Of a stretch of 6,601 nucleotides of DNA, positions 1-5,402 are shown one piece after another. Source of the stretch: UBA7067 sp051880615 (GTDB lineage Bacteria > Bacillota > Clostridia > Oscillospirales > Acutalibacteraceae); the NCBI GenBank assembly GCA_051880615.1, contig JBJEOH010000053.1:1-6601 (forward strand), in the 5' to 3' direction. A model generated the notes under the pieces. That model was not told the DNA's origin. It searched no databases and worked only from the letters and a program-made list of their open reading frames with translations. Numbering within the stretch: the first letter of the stretch is position 1; each line of letters begins with the position of its first letter. Position numbers and translations under genes: made by a program.

Positions 1-444
1 TCAAGACTTATGGGTGACGCATCGGGCAGTGACAAGCACTATTCTTTCCGTCTTGAAGGCTCAAACAAATCGGAAGTCCACCTGTATGAATGTGCGATTG
101 ACGCTCTTTCCTATGCGACCTTAATCAAAATGAACGGAGGTAATTGGAGAAAAGAAAACCTTGTTTCCCTTGCCGGTGTTTATGCACCGAGAGAAAAAAT
201 CGAAGAAAGCAAAGTCCCCGCAGCGGTGGAAGGGTTCTTGAAAAGCCACCCGGAAATCAGGCGGATCGTGCTTCACTTCGATAATGATGAGGTCGGCAGA
301 AAAGCGACGCAGGCGCTTCAAATCATTCTGCCCGACCGCTACGAAGTCATTGACAGTCCACCGAAATTCGGCAAGGACTTCAATGACTTTCTTTGTATGA
401 AATTAGGAATTTACAAATCAAAGCAAAGGAGTTTTGAACGATGA
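1..444 (+). CDS. DUF3991/TOPRIM domain protein, C-terminal part (5' end outside window)
   Basis: Frame 1 is open from base 1 to the TGA at 442-444, giving 147 visible residues. The ATG at 10 is probably internal, because the visible part begins inside a GSDKxYSF segment that sits mid-protein in this family. What is seen is a TOPRIM fold: the acidic strand HLYECAID (Glu codon 88-90), then IVLHFDNDEVGRKA with the paired aspartates of a DxD motif (codons 280-282 and 286-288), and a closing GKDFNDFL. TOPRIM domains bind metal and act on DNA in primases, topoisomerases and nucleases. Members of this family are common in Tn1549-like ICEs and are often called primase-like, usually with an N-terminal zinc finger. 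A role in complementary-strand synthesis or plasmid-like replication is inference. The last codons overlap the next gene by ATGA, suggesting translational coupling. Confidence 0.88.
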   Translation, partial: SRLMGDASGSDKHYSFRLEGSNKSEVHLYECAIDALSYATLIKMNGGNWRKENLVSLAGVYAPREKIEESKVPAAVEGFLKSHPEIRRIVLHFDNDEVGRKATQALQIILPDRYEVIDSPPKFGKDFNDFLCMKLGIYKSKQRSFER

Positions 445-1511
445 ATATACGAATTTATCAGGTCAATATGAAGCGTGACACCAACAATGTCGCCTTTATG
501 AGATACGAGCTTTTGGAAAAGCTGCAAGGCAGTCAAGCTGTCGATTCCAAAATCTACGATAAGGTTTTTGACGGCGAGGTTGACTGCCAAACCCTCGAAG
601 ATGTGTATCAGATGTTTAATCTGAACCACCCTGAAGGCTACAAAGACCGTTCGCTTTCGGTATCCGATGTGGTGGAAGTTATGGAAGATCCAATGCACCC
701 GCATTGCTTTTATTTCTGCGACAGCGTCGGCTTTAAGTCCATTGATTTTGAGCCGAAGGACTGTCAGCTCGGCAGGACTTTTACGGATACGGAAAAGAAA
801 AATATGATTTCCGTACTGCTTGTTGAGCCGAATAAGTACCCGAAGATGATTGAAATTGAGGACAGCCTTGAAGCAATGCAGAAAATCGTCGGCGGCGATA
901 TTGAAGAATATATGCCCTTTGAGGACGAGGTTGCAATCATCTGTAACGATGAAAGCAAGATGAACGGTATGCCGCCGAACCGTGCCGTATATGCCGAGCC
1001 GGAAACGGTGGAGATGAGCTATCAGGAAATGACGAAGCGCTTCCGAGAAGCCGAGAACAACCGCAAGGAACACCTCACCGGGTATGTCGTTTTTACCGAG
1101 GACAGCTTCGATAAACCGTACAGCGAGGAGTCCAGAACCTATGTAATCAGCTCAAACAACAAGGCGTTTCTGTCCGGCATGGGCGGCTATTCCATCTATG
1201 CTTCTTCCCTTGACGGCTCGGATAAATGTGTACGACTGGAAGCGTATATGGCTGATGAACACGGCGGCGAGAACGGTTGGAAGATTGAAAAGTGCTATAT
1301 GAAAGAGAACTCCCGTGAAATGCTTGACATTATTTTCGGTCAGTTCTTTATCGCTTATGCACCTATCGAATCGGAAAACTTTCAGAGTTTGCCGAAGAAC
1401 CTTGCGGAGAAATACAAAGAAATATTCAAATATCCCGAACGCATTGCAAAGGCAAACGGCGAGATAGTCGCCGTCCCTTTTAAGCCCGTCAGGGCAGACA
1501 AAGAACGCTGA
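441..1511 (+). CDS. YodL / DUF3846 domain protein, 356 aa
   Basis: The start at 441 is supported by AAAGGAG at 425-431 (9-base spacer) and by the ATGA overlap with the upstream gene. Three blocks can be read. Residues about 2-105 match the YodL-like domain of ICE proteins (MNIRIYQVN start, YDKVFDGEVDC, LEDVYQMFN, HPEGY, RSLSVSDVVEV). Residues about 122-190 match DUF3846 (ISVLLVEPNKYP, ending IICNDESKMNGMPPNRAV). Residues about 211-310 form a further conserved-looking block (LTGYVVFTEDSF, then SRTYVISSNNKAF, MGGYSIYASSLDG, GWKIEKCYM) that I cannot name. There is no signal peptide, membrane segment or catalytic motif. It is acidic and probably cytoplasmic. Such proteins recur beside the TOPRIM and mob genes of Tn1549-like elements, but their function is unknown; host-defence evasion or DNA processing would be guesses. 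Domain names come from memory of the families. Confidence 0.9.
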   Translation: MNIRIYQVNMKRDTNNVAFMRYELLEKLQGSQAVDSKIYDKVFDGEVDCQTLEDVYQMFNLNHPEGYKDRSLSVSDVVEVMEDPMHPHCFYFCDSVGFKSIDFEPKDCQLGRTFTDTEKKNMISVLLVEPNKYPKMIEIEDSLEAMQKIVGGDIEEYMPFEDEVAIICNDESKMNGMPPNRAVYAEPETVEMSYQEMTKRFREAENNRKEHLTGYVVFTEDSFDKPYSEESRTYVISSNNKAFLSGMGGYSIYASSLDGSDKCVRLEAYMADEHGGENGWKIEKCYMKENSREMLDIIFGQFFIAYAPIESENFQSLPKNLAEKYKEIFKYPERIAKANGEIVAVPFKPVRADKER

Positions 1512-1525
1512 TCTCAAAAAGAAAC

Positions 1526-1619
1526 GGGGCAACCCGGAGCGTCTGCATTATCTTAGCAAGCAGACTGTTTTTACTCCTATCGGGCAAAAAACAGTAAATC
1601 GCTTGTTAGGGGTTGCCCC
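1526..1619. repeat. Outer 10-bp perfect inverted repeat
   Basis: GGGGCAACCC at 1526-1535 is exactly reverse-complementary to GGGTTGCCCC at 1610-1619. The arms are 74 bases apart. Just inside, TAGCAAGC (1554-1561) can pair with GCTTGTTA (1601-1608) with one G-U wobble, so the region can fold as a long interrupted stem around the central hairpin. An 18-base one-sided bulge (1536-1553) interrupts it. Probably a binding or recognition element of the transfer origin. Confidence 0.85.
1564..1595. repeat. Central 9-bp hairpin, oriT-like
   Basis: ACTGTTTTT (1564-1572) and AAAAACAGT (1587-1595) are perfect inverted repeats with a 14-base loop. The right arm runs straight into AAATCGCTTG. In IncQ-type transfer origins, a comparable inverted repeat directly adjoining the nick region is bound by the relaxase; applying that here is inference. 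The stem is A/T-rich, and no T-run follows it, so it is not a terminator on the + strand. Confidence 0.7.
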
Positions 1620-1624
1620 TAATA
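1604..1624. repeat. Compact hairpin TTAGGGG-TTG-CCCCTAA
   Basis: TTAGGGG (1606-1612) pairs with CCCCTAA (1616-1622) around a 3-base TTG loop. One G-T wobble and one T-A pair extend it to nine pairs (1604-1612 with 1616-1624). It shares bases with the right arm of the outer inverted repeat, so the two structures exclude each other in one strand. No T-run follows, so it is not a standard terminator. It ends 11 bases before the ribosome binding site of the next gene. Confidence 0.7.
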
Positions 1625-1648
1625 CCCCAATAAGAAAGGATTTTCTAT

Positions 1649-1795
1649 ATGACAGAATTTATCTTCTTTATCGTCGGACTTTTGCTCGGCGGCTGTATAG
1701 GCGTTGTCTTTATGTGCTGCCTGCAAATTAACCGACTTTACAAAACTGATTCTATGAAAAAGGAGGTCGAAGCAAATGAAAAGAAGAACTGTTAA
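1649..1795 (+). CDS. DUF3789-like small single-pass membrane protein, 48 aa
   Basis: A short ORF with ATG at 1649, preceded by AAGGA at 1636-1640 (8-base spacer). It ends at TAA 1793-1795 and overlaps mobC by 20 bases. Residues about 4-25 are strongly hydrophobic (FIFFIVGLLLGGCIGVVFMCC), predicting one membrane helix, followed by a short charged tail rich in Lys and Glu. The glycine-rich helix followed by MCxLQ resembles the small DUF3789 family found in the same position in Tn1549-like ICEs. Function is unknown. Placement at the head of the mobilization operon and the overlap with mobC suggest a real, co-translated gene, perhaps a membrane partner of the transfer machinery or a leader peptide needed for mobC translation. 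Both are inference. Confidence 0.78.
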   Translation: MTEFIFFIVGLLLGGCIGVVFMCCLQINRLYKTDSMKKEVEANEKKNC

Positions 1796-2117
1796 GAAGC
1801 AGTTTTGGTTTTCCCGTGATGAAGCACAGGACTTGGCACGGAAAGCCAAGAAAACCTGCCTGACCGAAGCCGCACTTGTGAGATTGCTTGTGCGTGGGTA
1901 CGAGCCGAAGGAGCGACCTGACGAGCGTTTCTATGATGTGATGCGTCAGTTATCCTCTATCGGCAACAACATCAATCAGCTTGCGGCACAGGCAAACTCA
2001 CTCAGCTTTGTCGATGCACAGAAACTTCAGAAGGAAGCCGAGCGCTGGCATAAGTTTCAGGCGGATGTGGAGCGACAGTTTCTCCGCCCGGAAAAGAGTG
2101 AGATGAAATGGCAGTAA
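1776..2117 (+). CDS. mobC: MobC-type relaxosome accessory protein
   Basis: The 113-residue protein has an excellent ribosome binding site, AAGGAGG at 1760-1766, nine bases before the ATG. Residues about 5-45 look like a ribbon-helix-helix DNA-binding domain (strand VKKQFWFSRDEAQDLARKAKK, then TEAALVRLLVRGY). Residues 60-74 carry the MobC signature LSSIGNNINQLAAQAN. A helical tail follows to the end. MobC proteins bind oriT, help open the DNA around the nick site and load the relaxase; here the target is probably the structured region 1526-1624 just upstream. It overlaps DUF3789 by 20 bases and the relaxase by 10 bases, so all three are likely translationally coupled. Length and gene order are normal for the family. 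Confidence 0.93.
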   Translation: MKRRTVKKQFWFSRDEAQDLARKAKKTCLTEAALVRLLVRGYEPKERPDERFYDVMRQLSSIGNNINQLAAQANSLSFVDAQKLQKEAERWHKFQADVERQFLRPEKSEMKWQ

Positions 2118-3499
2118 GCAAGATATGGAAAGTGACAGCCCGCCTCGACCAAGTGATTGACTATGCGACCAATCCCGAAAAGACGGCGGCAAAAAAGTAT
2201 TCGCCGGAGCAGTATCAGGCGCTTGCCGATGTTCTCCGGTATGCAAAGGACGAAGAAAAGACCGAGCGTGAGTTATATGTGGGCGGCATTAACTGTAATG
2301 TCGCTACCGCCCGTGACCAGTTCGTAACGGTCAAGGAGCAGTTCGACAAATGCGACGGTATCCAAGCCTATCACGGGTATCTGAGCTTTAAGGACGAACC
2401 GAATATCACTCCCGAACTGGCACAGCAAATCGGAACAGAGTTTACCAAGCGTGTGTGGGGCGACAGATTTCAGGTTGTGGTAACAACCCACCTGAACACC
2501 AAGCACCTGCATTGCCACTTTGTTGTAAACTCCGTTTCCTTTGTTGACGGAAAGCGTATGCAGAACAATGAGAAGCATTGGCGGTACTTCCGGCACATTG
2601 CAGACGAGCTTTGCAGACATTACCAGCTCGATGTGATTGAAAACCCGAAGCGTGGCACAGGAAAAAACTACTATGCCAGGAAGCTCCACGAAGCAGGGAT
2701 GCCGAACTATGTGGACTCTGCAAAAGCTGTGATTGATGAAGCGATTTCAAAGAGCAACAGCTATGCCGATTTCAAATATATTCTCCGTCAGATGGGAGCG
2801 TCCTTTGACGATTCCCCGAACCACAAGTATCAGGTACTAAGGGTAAAGGGATACCAAAAGAATATCCGTTTGACAAGGCTCGGTGATGACTATTCCCTCG
2901 ACCGCATAAAGGAGCGTATCTACGAGAATCGGAACAGGGTTCGGTTAGAGCCGTTCCAAAAAGGCTATTACTACCGCCCGAAGCAATATGTCCTTTTGAC
3001 ACGGGAGCATAAGATACGAAAGGTCGGCGGTCTGTACGGACTGTACCTTCATTACTGCTATAAGTTAGGCTATCTGCCGAAGTATCAAAAACAAAATCCG
3101 GCTCGGCTCCATTATCTTCTCCGTGAAGATCTGATGAAGCTCGACCAAATAACCGCACAGGTAAGGCTGCTCGGCAGAGAACACATCTCTACCTCCGAGC
3201 AGCTTTTCTTATATAAGTCAAAGGTCGAGGACGAAATCAAAAGCCTTACTGCCGACAGAACACATCTCCGAAACGAAATACGAAAAGTAAATATTGATGA
3301 TGATTTGCTGTCCGGCAAAAGGCAACAGATTTCAGCCTTATCCGAAAGGCTCAAAGAACTCCGCAAGGAAGTTCGGCTCTGCGACGGTATCGCTGAGCGC
3401 TCCGGCGTTATGCGGGAGAACTTAAATGCGGTGCTTGCAGATGAAGAAAAAATCAAGAACAACAGAAAGGAGAACCGTGATTATGAACACAGGCGGTGA
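2108..3499 (+). CDS. MobA/VirD2-family relaxase (MOB-P type)
   Basis: A 463-residue DNA transesterase that would nick oriT and stay attached to the 5' end of the transferred strand. Motif I is near the N-terminus: LDQVIDYATNPEKT, with Tyr19 the probable catalytic tyrosine. The metal-binding three-histidine motif is complete: TTHLNTKHLHCHFVVN, with His128, His133 and His135 followed by Asn141. Residues 1-250 form the relaxase domain. From about 340 to 455 the protein is charged and helical with coiled-coil character, typical of the C-terminal part that contacts partners or the coupling protein. The ATG overlaps mobC by 10 bases and has only a weak purine stretch upstream, so translation probably depends on coupling. 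The 3' end overlaps pcfB by 17 bases. No catalytic residue appears missing. Confidence 0.95.
   Translation: MAVSKIWKVTARLDQVIDYATNPEKTAAKKYSPEQYQALADVLRYAKDEEKTERELYVGGINCNVATARDQFVTVKEQFDKCDGIQAYHGYLSFKDEPNITPELAQQIGTEFTKRVWGDRFQVVVTTHLNTKHLHCHFVVNSVSFVDGKRMQNNEKHWRYFRHIADELCRHYQLDVIENPKRGTGKNYYARKLHEAGMPNYVDSAKAVIDEAISKSNSYADFKYILRQMGASFDDSPNHKYQVLRVKGYQKNIRLTRLGDDYSLDRIKERIYENRNRVRLEPFQKGYYYRPKQYVLLTREHKIRKVGGLYGLYLHYCYKLGYLPKYQKQNPARLHYLLREDLMKLDQITAQVRLLGREHISTSEQLFLYKSKVEDEIKSLTADRTHLRNEIRKVNIDDDLLSGKRQQISALSERLKELRKEVRLCDGIAERSGVMRENLNAVLADEEKIKNNRKENRDYEHRR
3466..3472 (+). promoter_or_regulatory. Ribosome binding site deciding the PcfB start
   Basis: AAAGGAG lies 10 bases before the ATG at 3483, inside the relaxase gene. 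An in-frame ATG 57 bases upstream (3426) has a weaker GGGAG at 3414-3418, so the longer form cannot be excluded. The shorter form begins MNTGGDAAEQVVRLS, as family members do, while the 19 extra residues are charged and look like out-of-frame relaxase sequence. Confidence 0.7.
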
Positions 3500-4289
3500 C
3501 GCAGCGGAACAGGTTGTCAGGCTTTCGCTTGAAGGCTTTGAAGTAGCTGCAAAACTAACGGGAACGGCGGCAAAGGAGCTGACCGTTCTTCTTGTTTCTG
3601 TATTAAAGCAGGAACAGAAAACCAAAGGCAAAGCACGCCTTACCAATATGCTCAAATCGGGAAAGGAACTCAAGGTCTTTTCCGTTCCGAATAAAGACCT
3701 GAAGAAGTTTACCGAACAGGCAAAGAAGTACGGTGTGCTTTACTGTGTGCTGAGGGACAAATACAGCAAGGACGATAACGCCCCGGTGGATATTATTGCC
3801 CGTGCGGAGGACGCTTCTAAAATTCAGCGAATCTTCGACCGCTTTGAACTCGGCAATGTTGATAAGGGTTCCATCGTTGCCAATGCGGAAAAGAGCATTG
3901 CCCAGCGTGAGGAGCTTGCAAACGAAGTGCCGACCAAATCAAAGGGCGAAAGGATTGTGGAGGAAGCAATGGGAAAGCCCATTCAGAAGGACGGGGCATC
4001 TCACGAAAACCCCACGGTCGCCAAGACGGACAAAAACCCTCCGTCAAGGCAAAGCTCCGCCGAGGTCGATGGTAAATCTGATAAGGGTATTTCCAAATCA
4101 GCCGAAGAAAAACCTTCCGTCCGTGAAAAGCTCGAACGGTATAAGGCACAGGCTAAAACGGAAAAAGAAGCAGACCGCACCGACCTTGATAAATCGGGAG
4201 AAAAACCCAAGTCCCAAAACCGCACCAATCAGACCACCCATCAGCAACCCAAGAAAAAGAAAAACAGAAATAAAAACAAAGCGAGGTAA
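3483..4289 (+). CDS. pcfB: PcfB-family (DUF3801) coupling-protein accessory factor
   Basis: With the start at 3483 the protein has 268 residues. Residues about 1-140 match the PcfB/DUF3801 domain: an amphipathic helical N-terminus (AAEQVVRLSLEGFEVAAKLTGTAAKELTVLL), then KELKVFSVPNKDLKKFTEQAKKYGVLYCVLRDK and VDIIARAEDASKIQRIFDRF. In the enterococcal plasmid pCF10, PcfB works with the VirD4-like PcfC to recruit the relaxosome to the membrane; the same job is likely here, since relaxase and coupling protein flank it. Residues 145-268 are low-complexity, rich in Lys, Ser, Glu and Pro, and end in a very basic KKKKNRNKNKAR. This half is probably disordered and may bind DNA or acidic surfaces. A short PSVREKLERYKA helix (211-222) interrupts it, as in relatives. 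Confidence 0.88.
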   Translation: MNTGGDAAEQVVRLSLEGFEVAAKLTGTAAKELTVLLVSVLKQEQKTKGKARLTNMLKSGKELKVFSVPNKDLKKFTEQAKKYGVLYCVLRDKYSKDDNAPVDIIARAEDASKIQRIFDRFELGNVDKGSIVANAEKSIAQREELANEVPTKSKGERIVEEAMGKPIQKDGASHENPTVAKTDKNPPSRQSSAEVDGKSDKGISKSAEEKPSVREKLERYKAQAKTEKEADRTDLDKSGEKPKSQNRTNQTTHQQPKKKKNRNKNKAR

Positions 4290-4295
4290 TCTACA

Positions 4296-5183
4296 ATGAC
4301 GAATAATTTCAAACCGAATAAGGGCGGCTATCAGAAGCCGCAGCTTTCCCCCGAAGAATGGAAAGCAAAGAAGCAGGCAGAAAAGGACGCCGTTTATCAG
4401 TTGATTGACGAAACGGCGACCGCTATCGTGCAGGACGGCGAAAAGTTCAGGGGCTTTCTTGATACACAGGCAAGGCTCGACCGCTATTCCGCCGCAAACG
4501 CTCTGCTTATTTACAGTCAGTATCCCAAAGCAACCCAGCTTAAAGACTTCGGTGACTGGGCGGAGGAAAAGGTATCTATCAATAAGGGCGCAAAGAGCAT
4601 CTCTATCCTGGAACCCGTTGAGTACACAAAGGCGGACGGCACACCGGGCGTTTCCTACAATGTCAAAAAGGTCTTTGATGTATCGCAGACCAAGGGCAGA
4701 CAGACTCCGGCTCCTACCGTCAACCGTGATCCGCAGGCTCTCGTTGCCGTGATGATTGACACCTCTCCGGTTATCGTTGAGGTAGCGCCTGAACTGCCGC
4801 ATCCGCAGATGGGAGCCTTTTATGACAATGAGAAGCAGACGCTTTTTGTCAAAAAGGATATTGGCGACAGCGTTGCTCTCTGCCAGTGCGTGGCGCAGGA
4901 ACTCGGCCACGCACAGCTTTCTATCGACAGCGACTCTTACAGCCGCAAGGATATGGGCTTTCAGGCAATGTGCGTCGGCTATATGCTCTGCAAAAAGTAC
5001 GGCGTGGACACCAAAAACTTTGCTATCAACCGTATCCCGGAGGAATGGAAGAACAAGGAGCCGAAGGAAATCCGTGCGGAGCTTTCCAAAACCCGCACGG
5101 CTATGAATGAAATCCATTCCCGTGTATCCGAGGAGATGTACCGCCAAAAGCAGGAACGCTCCAAAGACCGTGACAGCAGATAA
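4296..5183 (+). CDS. ArdC-like ssDNA-binding / degenerate zincin protein, 295 aa
   Basis: Translation starts at 4296 after GAGG (4283-4286), 6 bases beyond the PcfB stop. Residues about 30-130 resemble the ArdC N-terminal ssDNA-binding domain: LDRYSAANALLIYSQYPKATQLKDFGDWAEEKVSINKGAKSISILEPVEY. Residues about 150-245 resemble a metallopeptidase-like domain: the usual HExxH helix reads QELGH (201-205), and the following helix GFQAMCVGYMLCKKYGVDT lacks an obvious third-ligand Glu. The peptidase half is therefore probably inactive, or binds metal differently. ArdC of IncW plasmids protects incoming DNA against type I restriction; a similar role in guarding the transferred strand is inference. 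The last 45 residues are charged and helical. Placement between pcfB and the coupling protein implies a function in or just after transfer. Confidence 0.85.
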   Translation: MTNNFKPNKGGYQKPQLSPEEWKAKKQAEKDAVYQLIDETATAIVQDGEKFRGFLDTQARLDRYSAANALLIYSQYPKATQLKDFGDWAEEKVSINKGAKSISILEPVEYTKADGTPGVSYNVKKVFDVSQTKGRQTPAPTVNRDPQALVAVMIDTSPVIVEVAPELPHPQMGAFYDNEKQTLFVKKDIGDSVALCQCVAQELGHAQLSIDSDSYSRKDMGFQAMCVGYMLCKKYGVDTKNFAINRIPEEWKNKEPKEIRAELSKTRTAMNEIHSRVSEEMYRQKQERSKDRDSR

Positions 5184-5198
5184 CGGAGGTAAAGAGAA

Positions 5199-5402
5199 AT
5201 GAGAGAACGCCAGCACTTTGTCGCTTTGGACGAATATGAACACGGTATCGTGATTGACTCCCTCAATGAGAAGCGCAACGACCTTCGCAGCGAGGGAAAG
5301 TCTACCGACGCCGTTGATGAACTGATCGTAAAGGTCGGTCACGCCCCGCAAAAGAAGTTCAAGGTGATAGAAAAGGAAAAACGCCGAGATGAAGCAAGAT
5401 GA
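5199..5402 (+). CDS. Small conserved-looking protein of unknown function, 67 aa
   Basis: A strong site GGAGGT (5185-5190) lies 8 bases before the ATG, and the gene overlaps the coupling-protein start by 14 bases, so it is very likely translated. The sequence opens MRERQHFVALDEYEHGIVIDSLNEKRNDLRSEG and continues TDAVDELIVKVGHAP, then a basic tail KKFKVIEKEKRRDEAR. It looks helical and soluble, with no membrane segment, cysteines or catalytic motif. I recall similar short proteins just upstream of VirD4 genes in Tn1549-like ICEs but know of no assigned function. By position it may be a small partner of the coupling protein or ArdC-like protein, or may serve to couple translation. Confidence 0.78.
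   Translation: MRERQHFVALDEYEHGIVIDSLNEKRNDLRSEGKSTDAVDELIVKVGHAPQKKFKVIEKEKRRDEAR

Larger units (their letters stand above)
1526..1624. other. oriT: Candidate origin of transfer (oriT) of the ICE
   Basis: This is the structured core of the 137-base gap between the YodL gene and the mobilization operon. A perfect 10-bp inverted repeat (1526-1535 with 1610-1619) encloses a hairpin (1564-1572 with 1587-1595). GTAAATCGCTTG (1594-1605) overlaps the end of the hairpin arm. Known IncQ-type origins (R1162/RSF1010) have the same arrangement: an inverted repeat whose end leads directly into GTAAATGCGC with the nick site there. Position just 5' of mobC and a MOB-P-type relaxase is where oriT is expected. 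By analogy the nick would fall near 1600-1606. This is inference from layout and motif similarity; the nick position and strand are not shown by sequence. Alternatives are an RNA leader or attenuator for the mob operon. Confidence 0.55.

Noticed and set aside
411..1073. Antisense 220-codon frame opposite the YodL gene
   Set aside because: It lies opposite a domain-bearing gene with a good ribosome binding site, and its composition looks like a shadow frame.
1604..1624. Possible rho-independent terminator after the YodL gene
   Set aside because: The stem is strong, but no T-run follows on either strand; ACCCCAATAAG comes next on the + strand.
1512..1648. Promoter for the mob operon
   Set aside because: I looked for TTGACA/TATAAT-like pairs at 16-18 base spacing. 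TTGTTA (1603-1608) and TTGCCC (1613-1618) have no acceptable -10 partner, so none is called.
3796..4299. 167-codon + strand frame inside pcfB
   Set aside because: It is in an alternate frame of pcfB, Arg/Pro/Lys-rich with no domain, and best explained as the shadow of the low-complexity tail.
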